Position numbers and translations under genes: made by a program. From NCBI RefSeq assembly GCF_000699445.3, contig NC_067197.1, positions 5,090,152 through 5,154,151 on the forward strand: 64,000 nucleotides of DNA, written 5' to 3'. Under the pieces are notes generated by a model that ran no database searches, was not told the origin of the DNA, and saw only the letters and a program-made list of their open reading frames with translations. Shown here one piece after another: positions 11,141 through 22,411 of the stretch (its first letter is position 1; each line of letters opens with the position of its first letter). The DNA is from Schistosoma haematobium (Eukaryota > Platyhelminthes > Trematoda > Strigeidida > Schistosomatidae).

Positions 11141-11223
11141 AGCTGGATGGTTTAGTCGCAAAATTGATGATTTTTTTCAGAAGAATGATGAAAGCTCCAT
11201 GACTAAACCGTCCGGCTCAGAGA
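11141..11223. repeat. short inverted repeat (~24-bp arms)
   Basis: ctctgagctggatggtttag near 11141 and ctaaaccgtccggctcagag near 11203 are imperfect inverted copies around a ~35-bp spacer. No family is recognised. Confidence 0.6.
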
Positions 11224-11504
11224 GCAAAACTCTATTAAAAACTGCTTTGTTTATTACAGAAATAAGTTCTATGATATGTAAGCAGACTAAATGAATTAAT
11301 TAAAATATTGGCATAAGATTTCTTTATTTAAATTTCATTACTCAATAATTTTAGTTATTATTACAAAGTTATAGAGTTTATTAAAAGAAACAAACATAAA
11401 TTTTAACTATTAAATTATACTTTCTTACTTGCTTTTAATTTCTTGGTCCCTATATTTTCTTAATCTTCATGAAACTAATTTGTTATTTATGAAAAGTAAT
11501 TTTA

Positions 11505-11975
11505 ATAATTGAGATCATGAGTTAATTAAAGCTAGGCCACTATGGAAAACCTGGACGGCCGTTTTGTACTAATGTGGGACTCCTCAGCAGTGCCCATCCA
11601 CGACCCCGCCTCTCGAGATTCCAACTCAGGACCGATCGGTCTCGCTCGCGAGCGTCTAACCATTAGACCACTGAGCCTGCTGGCATCCAACGGTGTTGAT
11701 GTCTAACTTCAACTAATCCACGAAATTGAGCAACACATTCACCATTGTCCTCAGTGAGTTACTATCTCACAACAAACCTGGTTGAACTCCACTGTTCACT
11801 GCTTTTCACTAGAACTCCAGGAAATACCTCTCGGAGACCGTCACTAGTGAGCATATGCTGATTAATATCAGAAGGTGGTTTTTTCTGTGCATATTATAGT
11901 AATTTTTAATAGTTGAGATCATGAGTCATTTGAAGTTAGACCACCATAGAAAACCTGGAAGCACTGAACAAGTGT
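11505..11975 (-). mobile_element. full SINE plus start of a second copy, minus strand
   Basis: One copy runs from the tail at about 11510 through the hammerhead block (11545-11590), B box (near 11620), A box (near 11665-11680) and leader (to about 11870). A second tail begins at about 11917 (gagatcatgagtcatttgaa) and stops near 11975. The hammerhead core is CTGAGGA, but GAAA is mutated to AAAA and an internal piece of the tail is deleted. Confidence 0.75.
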
Positions 11976-12127
11976 ACAATCTCTAAATGGGAATTATCAA
12001 CAACAACAACAATTCTTTCAAGATGTAAATATTTTAGAAATACCTTGACAAGTCAGAAGATCTTAATGAACCAATAGTATTCAAAATAAAAAATTTCATA
12101 GAAATTAATCAATTTATATCATCTTTT

Positions 12128-12641
12128 TGTTATGCCCCGATAAACATAATGAATAGTAACTTCTGGGATCCATTTATGAACCAGTACTAAACGTATATTT
12201 TTATCGTATAATTGTTAAATAACTAAACTATTCATATTCATGTCCCTCTTATTATGAGCCTTATTTTGACTTTTGAACTATTATTATACGATTTACCATT
12301 CTTGAATTATGCCCTGTCTATTAATTACTGCCTCCCATATTCACAGCCACATTTGGCCAAACCTTGTATAAATGTTGTTTCCTATTTTATTGGTACGATG
12401 TGGTCTATCTGGTTGGTATATAAACCGAGTATGTTTGAAATAAATGATTCATATTGCAGAGGTTGAGATTGGTGTTCTGGACTCGAACAGGCAGAGCTAG
12501 GCGGGAAACAGGACCAATAAGGACTCTAGACTACTCGTAAGTGTTTTATGCGTCATTGGTCTAATCGATAATTCACTGCTCTTTAATTGGCGGTATCGTT
12601 ACGTTATAAATTAAGAGGGTACATGGCCACAAATTATAACA
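12128..12641 (+). mobile_element. solo LTR with perfect 5-bp target duplication
   Basis: This 514-bp segment begins TGTTAT and ends ATAACA, and is flanked on both sides by the pentamer CTTTT (12123-12127 and 12642-12646). Inside are a TATA-like tatataaacc near 12418 and an AATAAA near 12439, in the order expected for a plus-strand LTR promoter and polyadenylation signal. No internal retroelement sequence is attached, so this is a solo LTR left by LTR-LTR recombination. Its sequence is unrelated to the LTRs at 38253 and 43451. Confidence 0.85.
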
Positions 12642-12848
12642 CTTTTTATAAAGATTTTTATACAGAATAAAACACAATGTCTTGTCTTGAATTTCCTGGA
12701 TAGTCATTATTATATAAAGATTTGAATGAATTCGTTTATTAATAGTAAATTAAATACTATTTATACACTATAGGCATTATTATCAAGGTTCAACTTGATA
12801 ATTTCGAATAAATTGAACATTGAGTAGATTGTTATCACTAAAAATAAT

Positions 12849-13133
12849 CATATATTTGTAGATATCCCAATAATTAGGAAAAGTTAATTGATCTGATGTT
12901 TCGTGACTCAATGTAAGCTACTTCTTCAAAGAATAAACAAATAACTAAATCAAAATTAATTCAAGTTTAAATAGTACAAAGGAACAATACAAGAATATTA
13001 TCTTTATGTTATTTAAACTTAGATTGATTTTGATTTGGTTATTTATTTATTCTCTGAAGAAGTGGCTTACAATGAGCTACGAAACGTCAGAAAATGTAAT
13101 TTTTCTACTCATTTGGATATTACAAATATGTAT
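12849..13133. repeat. fold-back repeat with ~125-bp diverged arms carrying a hammerhead-like motif
   Basis: The left arm (12849-12975) and the right arm (about 13003-13133) are inverted copies, visibly diverged, spaced by about 30 bp. Each contains the block gaagaagtggcttaca or its counterpart, followed by acgaaacgtc. The right arm carries the better hammerhead-like motif (13050-13092). The design resembles ribozyme-bearing repeats associated with Penelope-like elements. Confidence 0.7.
13050..13092 (+). ncRNA. minimal hammerhead-ribozyme-like motif, Penelope-type
   Basis: Stem I is TTCT (13050-13053) with AGAA (13089-13092). The core is CTGAAGA (13054-13060). Stem II is GTGGCT (13062-13067) with AGCTAC (13075-13080), six pairs with one G-T, around the 7-nt loop TACAATG. 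GAAA follows at 13081-13084. Stem III is reduced to AC/GT and the cleavage triplet is GTC at 13086-13088. The only core change from CTGATGA is at position 7, which tolerates substitution in hammerheads. A two-pair stem III is known from hammerheads of Penelope-like retroelements, which may act as dimers. Activity is inferred, not shown. Confidence 0.6.
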
Positions 13134-13866
13134 TAATTAAGTTACTTATTTATACATTACTTGATATCAATAGTGATGTAATAAGTAGTCAAAAATACAC
13201 AATGACAAAACAAATTTTCACAAGATAAATATATAAGAATAAATTACTAGATCTAATATTCTAGATAAGTAAAGTGAATATGCATTAATGAAATGTTAAT
13301 AATTTCTATACACGTAGATTGTTTATGATGAATGACAACAGTTGAAGTACTGTATCATGAATAAGACCGCTAGTCACTAATCATATCCCTTGATCGTCAT
13401 ATTTCTTTTCGTGAATTGATTCAAGTTAAACATGTGAGCTATTGTGCACAGAATCACTTGCTCAGTATTGTCATGTTTTTTGTCAGAACCAAAGATTTCA
13501 ATTTTATTTCTTCGTGGGATTGTGAATTCAGACTTATGAACTGTAACTTAACAACTGTTCAATCAATATTCATAGTTATTAAATAGTTTCCTAACTAACG
13601 TCACTCATCAACATATTTTATCATAAAAGATTTAAATTTTTGGACGATTTTTAAGATATTTCTTTAGTAATTTTATTCGCACATCATCATTTGAACAGGT
13701 TGGGTCAGCTTATTCAATTAAACTAGTTTTTCTAAATAAATAAGTGAAAATGTTCAATATGAGGTTAAATATGTATGTAATCTTGGAATGTTCATTACCG
13801 AAAAGCACCTGAGAAATATTTTCTGCTATAGGGAGATAAGAAGGGTTGTTGAATTTCGTGGTTCTT
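13134..13866. other. unassigned AT-rich intronic sequence
   Basis: No supported coding frame, SINE or retroelement motif. Confidence 0.4.
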
Positions 13867-13871
13867 TAACT

Positions 13872-14334
13872 TAATTGCTTACTTACACCTGTTACTCCCA
13901 ATGTAGCATAGGCCGCCAACCAGCATTCTCTAACCCACTGCGTCCCCGGCCTTCCTTTCTAGTTCTATCCAAGCGTTGTTCATTCTTTTCATGTCTGTCT
14001 CCATTTCTGGACGTAATGTGTTCTTTGGTCTTCCTCTTTTCCTTTGGCCTTCAGGATTCCAAGTGAGGGCTTGCCTTGTGATACAGTTGGGTACTTTCAT
14101 GAATGTGTGTCCTATCTACTTCTTGATTTCTTCCTCCAATGGAATATGGTTTGTTCTCTCCTACTCTATTGGTTGATGCTGATAGTGTCTGGCCGACGGA
14201 TCTCAAGTATTTTGTGTAGCCAGCTGTTAATAAACACTTGTATCTTCTAGATGATGGCTTTCGTAGTTCTCCAAGTTTCCGCCCCATACAGTAGAACTGT
14301 CTTGACATTCGTATTGAAAATTCTGACCTTGGTC
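13872..14334 (-). pseudogene. SR2-like RTE retrotransposon 3' fragment, minus strand
   Basis: The reverse complement encodes the same C-terminal block as the copy at 4742-5560. It has the thumb region (KVRIFNTNVKTVLLYGAET-like, near 14330-14270), then basic segments with [14 protein letters not shown] and the glycine/arginine-rich end. The 3' terminus at about 13880 reads gtgtaagtaagc, the family's tail. It is heavily 5'-truncated, with frame breaks. Confidence 0.75.
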
Positions 14335-15808
14335 CTATAACAACGGCTTACTTTAATTAAATAACTAATGAAAACCAGGAAAAATTTGACGAATATTTCG
14401 TATTGTTATGAGACCCTACAGTAATCACAGTATGCTAGATGTGACATCAATATCTTTTTAGATGAGTGGACGCCTCAAAAGAGTCTTATACTAACACATA
14501 ACCTTTGTTTAGTGCTTTCTGATTTGCAATAGCTATCTAACTAAAGTGAGTTCATAATGTTAATTTACACAACTGAAAACTATATTCTTATTCAACATTT
14601 ATAACGTCAAACACTATTGATTGCAATAATCTATGATCTTAGTACCCGCCTATTATTAAACATTTCAACTAATCTTCAGATAAAGAATAATAATGATTGA
14701 CACGATAACGATTTGCTATTAATATCTAATGGACAACAAATAATACATAATATACATCTATGTGAAACAACTATTCAAATACCTTTTTATGTATATATTT
14801 ACATCATTCAATAAAACTTTTATTTTAGCAGCAAAATAAATAAAACATATGAATTAAAACAAACAATCTTCCGAAATAAGTAATATACACTACTTATTCA
14901 TGAAAAACAGTAGTGTATTCACCATTTTAATTTATCATAAACTATATTTTATTGGGTTACCTCTCAGATTAGTTATTAATCGGTAACCGATGTCGAGTTC
15001 ATATTACTGATATGATATGATTGATCAAGTTACAGTGTAGCCACTAAGTGTATTATATTTTTATTACTAGCTGGATAATGATTTCCAGTCAACTATCTTC
15101 AATTATTTAATATCAGGTTTGTATATAATATACATTTTTAGAATAACTGATGTTTAAAGTGAGGTGGGAAGAAGATTATTTAAGTAATATATAAATTGTT
15201 AGAAACTCCACAATATTAATAACTCACGACTTCATAATGGACTGAAATAAGGACCTTAGGTGATATTAGTAACCATAATACTATTTAACCATATAGATTG
15301 AATTGACTAATAATCACATGACGCCAACTTCATGAAACTAAGACAATTTTTTTTATTTTCTGAGAAGATTTATCACGGTACATCTATGCTATAATTTGTT
15401 AAATAGTTGTATACACTTAAAGACTTCTAGAGTAGAGTTCAAATAAATACGGTTTAAACATTAATAAAATATTAATTCATTATTATTTGGTTTTGTACTT
15501 GACCTAAATGTCTAATCCATAGAGTATCAGCATTTCGTCGAAACAGCCAAACATGTTGCAGTTGGTAACCAAAGTGGGTTTGTAAGTCAATCATTCTCTT
15601 AAGATCTTTGTGTTGTTTTTTTGGCAGCACTAATTCAGTATTAACGTTTCCCAACTCATTCAAGTAAACTCTTTCTACTTACCAATTTGGTTTAAACATT
15701 GAGCATCTGCTTTATTAATGAATCATCAAAATTTGTTACTGATTTATATATTTATATCTCTTTTTTATTGCATTCATTGATAAGTATCAAGATGAGTATT
15801 AGCTATTT
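14335..15808. other. unassigned AT-rich intronic sequence
   Basis: No repeat family or coding region is recognised. The short frame at 15472-15663 on the minus strand is not supported by splice sites or motifs. Confidence 0.35.
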
Positions 15809-15809
15809 A

Positions 15810-16130
15810 TGTTGAGTCGGCTTTCCGAGAACTGCAACGGAGCCTCCAGAGGCCCTAGAGGAGCTGAAGAGTCCTAGTCAATCAGAGCATGATGCAGCTT
15901 TCTAGAATATCAACGTGGCGTACTGCTATTGGTCAGTAGTATAATATGTCTTTTAGCGGACTGCCCAGAATTTAATGTTGATTTAACAGACGTTAACATC
16001 AATAAATACCCGTGTTTTTCTGTACAAAAATGAACCTTGGAGTAAAGTACTTCTCGCATACTTTGAGTCTTCTCTCTCGTGTTCAGGTTGCTGTATAGTT
16101 CTAGCTTGGGGGTTACAGAATAGATTAGGA
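15810..16130 (+). mobile_element. dispersed repeat, possible LTR fragment
   Basis: The opening ttgagtcggctttccgagaa is related to gtgagttggttttctgagg at 24440, so it belongs to a dispersed family. A TATA-like ataaatacccg near 16002 and ctctctcgtgttcaggttgctg near 16073 (related to 35312-35330) would suit a promoter-bearing LTR. No target duplication or matching termini were found, so the LTR reading is tentative. Confidence 0.4.
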
Positions 16131-16795
16131 ATCGAATAAAGCGTTCAAATTAACAAGAATTATCGATTTAACTTCCATTCTTTATTACTGAAGATGAAAA
16201 ATGTCCAGGATTATTTTATTAATTTCGTTTTTATATTAATAGTCTTCAGATGGTTACAACAAACTAATCAACTTCTCTCTAATAATAAAGCTATTATCTC
16301 ATAACACTACGCACTGGTAGTGTCTTCAGTTATTCAATGAATAATATTATTTACCATGAAAGAAGTACTGACTAACAATTATAGTTTAAGAACAATCAGG
16401 AAATAAGTTTAAAAGTAGTCCTTTAACAGTAAAATACATTTAATTTCAGTCTATATAATATTCACTAACAAAATTTTTCGCTCAAAATCTATTTCATATC
16501 ATAAACTCATATACATTGAAGAACTATCTATCTAAAACCTTGAAATAATCAATAATGAACATTACCAATTTTCTTATAAGTTCGAACTTAGAATCTTTAA
16601 GTTTTGTTATGACGCACATTACCTTCAATCCAATGATTAAGAATTTGAATATACATATTTTCAGCTTTATTATATCAACATGTATTTTTTTTATTGGTGA
16701 TTATTGTCTTAATTTTTGACACATTTGAACTCTATTAGTTATCACTTTTTAATAAAAAAAATTAGTCACTGTATGGAAAAGATGATCTCATCTAT
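16131..16795. other. unassigned AT-rich intronic sequence
   Basis: Nothing recognisable. Confidence 0.4.
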
Positions 16796-17370
16796 ATAAA
16801 ATCCCATTTTATTTATTTATTTAAACACGTAAACATTGGTACAAGGAGGCATCAAATAGATATGCGCCACATAAATCATTCAATTTGTGTGAGGGCTGGG
16901 ATACTTCCTGGGTGCCCAAACCGAAGCAGGTGGTTTTCATAGTGGGCAACACCGGGAGACTTTAACCTAAAGGTCTGATCCGTAAGGCAGTGGAGCGACG
17001 TCAGAAGATTCAGTCCCTTGGTAACCGGTGACCAATAATTAGTTCATACGTCAATTGTTCCCTCGGGATCATGGAGCCCATGTGCACCATCGGTTCGGAA
17101 TAAGGGTTTCCTAACTCCCCTAGGCCGATCCTCCATATCCACCAACTCAGTTAGAGCGTCAGACATTCGCTTTTCATCCTTTCAATTTCTCAAACAACAT
17201 CCCCGCCGCGAGAAGTCAGTGAGTAGGACTTCTGTGGCAGTGGTTGTATGCACATGGTCATCTGAAAGCATTTCGAGAGGGACAGCTGACTCACCCCACT
17301 CTCGGCCGTACCAGGGCATTTGGAGATATATAAAATCCCATAAACAAAACCTATTACGACTGGTAGTCAT
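16796..17370 (-). mobile_element. unclassified non-LTR-type dispersed repeat, minus strand
   Basis: GC-richer than its surroundings, with sharp edges. On the minus strand it ends in a (TAAA)n tail (ttatttatttattta at 16809-16824 on the plus strand), as expected for the 3' end of a target-primed retroposon. A 62-codon frame at 17182-17370 (minus) contains WYGREWGESAVPLEML. I recognise this segment as common in schistosome predicted proteins, but no domain can be named. It is likely a 3' end of an autonomous or non-autonomous retroposon. Confidence 0.5.
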
Positions 17371-17915
17371 TTAAACGCGAATTTTTTCAATTAAATACGA
17401 TTGTTTGATAACTGATATTTTTGCTTAGGAAACATCTAAATTTATAATTATACAACTCATCAAGGTTATTTCATTAAACATGAATTCATATATCCGTTTG
17501 TAGTTATTATGTATTGACACTACATAATTAGCATAACTTCAGACCGTCTAAAATAGTCCACGTATATACATATTCATGGATTAAATTAAAATCCACTGCA
17601 TTTCTATTGAATTTAGTAAGTCATATGTCCCTCAAGGTCAGTAAATGATTGATTGTCTCTTTTTACTGTAACATGCTACATATATGCAAATATATATGAA
17701 TTAATTTGCATGTTATTTATTAGTAGTCATTTGTTTTGAGTCCACAAAGTCCACTAAATCTAGTATATCAAGTACAGATCATTTGTAAAATAATAAGAAG
17801 CATTTTTATTTGATGATAATATGTAGTGATAGAATGGTATGACTGATCATGAAGTAAACTAAATTTCTAAGGGGAGCTATAGATACTTGAAAAAAACAAT
17901 TATTCCTTATAATTG
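17371..17915. other. unassigned AT-rich intronic sequence
   Basis: Nothing recognisable. Confidence 0.4.
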
Positions 17916-18145
17916 AGATCGTGAACCGGTCAATGTTAGATCATCATTGAAAACCTGGAGACCCTGGACGACCGTTTCGTTCTAGTATCGGATTCCTCGT
18001 CCGTGCGCATCCACGATCGCGCAAACGGGACGCGAAACCAGGACCTTCGATCTCGCGTGCAAACGCCTAACCCCTGGACCACTGTACCAGCACCCAGGGG
18101 TGCCAATGTTTAGCTTCAACCAACTCACAATATTGCGCGATCATT
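17916..18145 (-). mobile_element. tRNA-derived SINE, minus strand
   Basis: The tail is gagatcgtgaaccggtcaat at 17918. The hammerhead block (17960-18005, minus) has core changes but keeps GAAA and the short GC stem III. A tRNA-like part follows with B box and A box (minus, near 18030-18090). The leader is cut at about 18145. Confidence 0.7.
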
Positions 18146-18783
18146 CTATTTAAACATAATTGAATCAAATAATTTCATCAAATGTAAATCTACGTAAATT
18201 GTTAATTCATTAGGAAATCAATGGAGATTGTTTCACCAACACAACAAAGGTTCATCTCTTTCCCTAATGTTTTCTGTCATACGTCATAATGGAATCTGGA
18301 TCTTCATACCATTGAAAGTAAAAACAAAAATCTCATTTTGTTTAGAACATACTGGTTGCTAATCATATCAAGACTCGAATCCAATAGCTATTGTTATGAA
18401 TATCACAGCTTCAATGATTTGGTCCTAAACAACAACAGTATAATAAAAACACTCACAAGATAATGGAAACTGTCACGATTTATCAACTCTATGGATAACA
18501 CCATCTAAACGTTGATTACTATGTTCAAGTTTCATTAGTAACATTAAAATTGAAATACAAATACATTCAACTAACAAGTTCTGAATAGGCCCCCAAATAT
18601 ATATCTTGAATTCAACCTCTAGTTACTATATATAATCCAATCAACTTGTTAGTGCTTCATTTGAAGAAGAGTTGGGTTTTTTTTAGTTGCTTTGACAATT
18701 TAGTATTAAAGAAATTGTAGAAAAAAACTTACAACAATAGCAATCAAATTGGCAGGATGAAAAACAAACAAAAGAAAACTTAC
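18146..18783. other. unassigned intronic sequence
   Basis: AT-rich. Its right end is the donor side of host exon 5. No repeats are recognised. Confidence 0.4.
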
Positions 18784-19025
18784 GTAATTCACATGTGAAT
18801 TATGTTTGTCCCATGTTTGTTCAAATTCTTTTTGTGCAACAATATGACAATTAATTGTAGATTCTAATCGATCATTATTGCTACTGCTGGCGTCATTAGA
18901 TACAGTATTGTTATTATTATCATTATTAATAGATTGAGATATAACTGAATGTTGTTGAGATGATAAATTCAGTTTGGAAATTTCTGAATACGATAAAGAA
19001 GTAGACATAGTATGGTTTGAAGGTG
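18784..19025 (-). CDS. host gene exon 5 (Ser/Asn-rich)
   Basis: Predicted internal exon on the minus strand. A long pyrimidine tract (ttttttttcttctcttttac on minus, about 19057-19038) leads to an AG acceptor just before 19025. The exon is 242 bp: two bases completing a codon, then 80 codons, ending at a consensus donor GTAAGT (18778-18783). The product starts with a Ser/Thr-rich stretch around MSTSLSYSEISKL, continues through an Asn-run region (NNDNNNN) and ends with FEQTWDKHNSHVNY. Incoming phase matches exon 4, which leaves one base, and outgoing phase 0 matches exon 6. An in-frame ATG lies six codons in, so it could also be a start codon if exon 4 is not joined. No domain is recognised. 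Confidence 0.65.
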
Positions 19026-20772
19026 CTTTAAAGGAGTAAAAGAGAAGAAAAAAAATGAGTAGTTACGAATGAACAGCGCGGTGAGAATGTTACTGTAGAT
19101 AATAGTTACTCAGCGATATAATTAGTTTAGTATGATATCAAAGGCAATTATTAAGTCTAAACTATCTTGTAAAGAAAATTAACTATGATATTGTTGAATG
19201 CTTCTACGAGAAGAAGAGATTCAAATATAAACGAAAAAAATATGACTGTCTTACCCTAATTACCAATACTCATTCCTGGTACCTACTGACAAGCATGAAC
19301 TGAAAGATAATTACTTCTGATTAACATTTATATATAATCTACGACCAACTGTTTAGCTATTTGTTAAATAACTGTTAGATGAATATTATGGGATCTTCTT
19401 TTTCATTCTAAACCAATTTTAGAATAATTTACACAGTGAAAGAATAATACACAATCCACACAGATAAATTAGTTTGATATCAGCATAAATTATTGTAAAG
19501 TGTAAAAAAAGTTATTAATTGACCGAATGTTTATGATCAAAATATTCGGTTCCAGAATATGATCTTATATGGATGTGTAATACCTCCATAATCGTCTACT
19601 TCAATCGATTAAGCCTTACTGGAAAGAAGGACGTTACTTTCGTTTTGTTCAAGTAGGATAAAAGATGCTATAGAATGATGTTTATACAGTAGGCTACTAG
19701 TTACTGATTTTAAACTTAAGCCTGTCTCATGATAACTACTATTAGTGATCGTAGACTTCGAGTGACATGGTTCAGAATCATTCACAATAACTCAAATGTT
19801 TTTGCTGTTTATTTTCTCAAACTTGAATTCCAGTATTACTTTATATATATCTAGCCAATATATCTTTTTAAATCTCATTCTTAATGCTTAGTCTCTCTCT
19901 CGTCACTGTCACTACATTATTCCAATCTCTTTTGTTATTCACCTTATTAATTTTTTCTTGTTGTACTAATAGGCTGTAGTAGCTTGAGGTAATGAACATC
20001 TATATGAAGCTCTACGTTGATGATGACGAACTAATTGACTAGTATAATCTGTGAAACATTTTGATGACTATATACTTAACAATAATTCTGATTACTTGTT
20101 GACATTACCCCAGAAATTATAGAAAACCAAGAATAGCTAGTGACAACTTTCATCCTGGATTAGAATTTTTCAATAAATTACATCATCGATTATTTCCCTA
20201 CGAGCACATTTGCATTTGTTACATCAGTTAGACGTAGCGATTCAATCTCTCAAACAATAACAGCTACTTAAGCATTTACACCTCCCCAATTTTAAGTCAC
20301 CTACAAACGATCTAGTCTCATTAGGCTTATATCATAATGAAGATATTAGTCCATCAATATGTAAGGCAATGTAGAACCTATCACAAACATATAAATTACT
20401 ATTAGATATTAGGTGACATAAGTCAAAATCTGTAACAATGGTGAAATCACAGTACATTTAATATTTATCAGAAATCTTGAACTCATTATCATTGTTTACT
20501 AATATTCAACAATCTTAATCGTGCTTTTGGTAACATACTTCTTATATTTTTGAGTTTTCCATATACTTTTTTCTGTTCTTATTTTCTCGGATTAATTTTT
20601 CGCTTCATTATTTTATTATTTACAACGTATGACAACTTAAACTGATACGTATATTCATGATACATTCTATATTATCTATGACTGACTGACTGACTAGCTA
20701 ATTGACATTGTGATGACTTGAATATTTTCAATGATAACTAACTACTATATATAAGCAATCATGATCTATCAA

Positions 20773-20773
<1 letters not shown>
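19026..20773. other. unassigned AT-rich intronic sequence
   Basis: No coding frame or repeat family is recognised apart from a short tgactgactgact run near 20684. Confidence 0.35.

Positions 20774-20826
<53 letters not shown>
20774..20826. repeat. (AT)n microsatellite
   Basis: About 50 bp of uninterrupted TA/AT dinucleotides. Confidence 0.95.
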
Positions 20827-20831
<5 letters not shown>

Positions 20832-21243
20832 GAAACAAAATAAGAATATAAAATGAAATGTTTGGTTGTTTGTTTGTTTATTTGTTTTTTCTCTTGGCAT
20901 GAATTAACCATAACTGTACACTTATTACTGGGGGAGGGATAGTGTTTTCACCTTGAAATCATATAATTTATTTACATGTATAAATGTGTATATACATAGT
21001 ATGTCACATAGAGAATTATAGCTGTTTTGACACTTTTAATGTCAAGGCATTAAAACAAAAACTTTTAAAATTTGTATTGTACATCAGAAAACTAATGTTA
21101 CTAGTGACTACAGCAATTACAAAAATATTTTTTCTTAATATTTAGTTAAAATATTAATGACGGATAACATTTTTTTAAAAAGAATCGGAAATAATAAGGC
21201 TGACAAATTGTTAGGTTCAGAAGGGGTTTTGTGGATATTATAA

Positions 21244-21465
21244 TAATTCTAATAGTTGAGATCATGAGTCAATTGAAGCTAGACCACTATGGAAAACCTA
21301 GAAGCACTGGACGGCTGTTTCATCCCAATGCAGGAATCCTCAGTGACAGTGTGCATCCACGATCCCGCCTCGTGAGATTCGAATCCAGAACCTATCAGTC
21401 TCGCGCTCCCAGGTTTTCTATGGTGGCCTAGTGTCAATTGACCCATGATCTCGACTATTAAAATT
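21244..21465 (-). mobile_element. SINE with inverted ends (fold-back copy)
   Basis: The left end (agttgagatcatgagtcaat at 21254) and the right end (21415-21465, ending catgatctcgactatt) are inverted copies of the SINE tail, about 48 bp each. Between them lie the hammerhead block (minus strand, decayed) and the B-box half of the tRNA-like region (agattcgaatcc near 21374). The A box and leader are missing, replaced by the inverted tail. Confidence 0.75.
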
Positions 21466-22258
21466 GTTAGTTGTTATCATCAAATGAAAAAAATATTTTA
21501 TGAAGAGACCTTTGTATATCCTAGGAAAGTAACTTTTATAACTATCAAAATGATAAAGATTGATTAAACATTGAAAATTAATGAGCACAGAACAACTGTT
21601 TCAAAATTCTGGTTTAAAATTTATCAACAGTGAAGCTACTAATTTTCCATTGGCTAATGAAAGTTTATGATAAATATTATTTCTAGAAAATATAAAAGAA
21701 GGGTCCATTTAATTTGGAAATAATCAATTCGTATCACTAGTGTTCAACTATCAGATAAAGTTTTTAAAGTTCTGTTGTGAATTGTATGATCAATCAAGTC
21801 GAATGTAAAATAGTAACTCATAAATAACAATGTACATCATGAATTAAGTTTCTGGGTAAGTTATTTATAAAAGGATCATGCTCAACGCTAGATGTGATCT
21901 CATTTGAAGTCAGGAGTGTGTACTCTTGAATGATCCCATATGAGTTTTCAAAAAACCCTTCAGTCAAATTCAGTTTGCCATAAATATTGCTGACAAGGAC
22001 AATCTACTTAGTGAAACATATTTTACATAAAATTAAGTAAATTTCGCTTATAAATCTTTTTTCGAAATAAAAATTCAAATTCAAGCATATAAATAAACAC
22101 GTCGGTTTACAACATTACTGTTTATCGCCTTATGATGTTCCTTGATCCGCACTTCTAATTTACCACATCTACAGGGGATTAAATACTTACATAACAATTT
22201 AAATGACATGGTAGATTGTTAAATCTCATTTGCTATAAATAATTTAGTTTCCAACCAT
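21466..22258. other. unassigned AT-rich intronic sequence
   Basis: Nothing recognisable. Confidence 0.4.
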
Positions 22259-22261
22259 AAT

Positions 22262-22400
22262 AACAGTCAGGATGGATAGTGGCTAGCAGTGGAATCCAGG
22301 ATGTGCATTTCGTCCTATTCGGGACTCGTTATCTGAACGTACCTGTATTCACTCCAGAACTCGAACCCAGTGCCGTTCGCTTCAAACGCAATCGTCTAGA
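22262..22400 (-). mobile_element. Smα-type SINE with degenerate hammerhead, minus strand
   Basis: On the minus strand the order is a tRNA-like head with a good B box (gggttcgagttctgg, 22365-22351), then a hammerhead block whose flanks caggtacgttcag and gtcctattcggg/tggaatccagg match the established Smα layout. The conserved core CTGATGAG is changed to ATAACGAG, while CGAAA and the stem II/III frame remain, so cleavage is not expected. The copy abuts RTE sequence at about 22412. Confidence 0.75.
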
Positions 22401-22411
22401 TTTCCAGGGGT

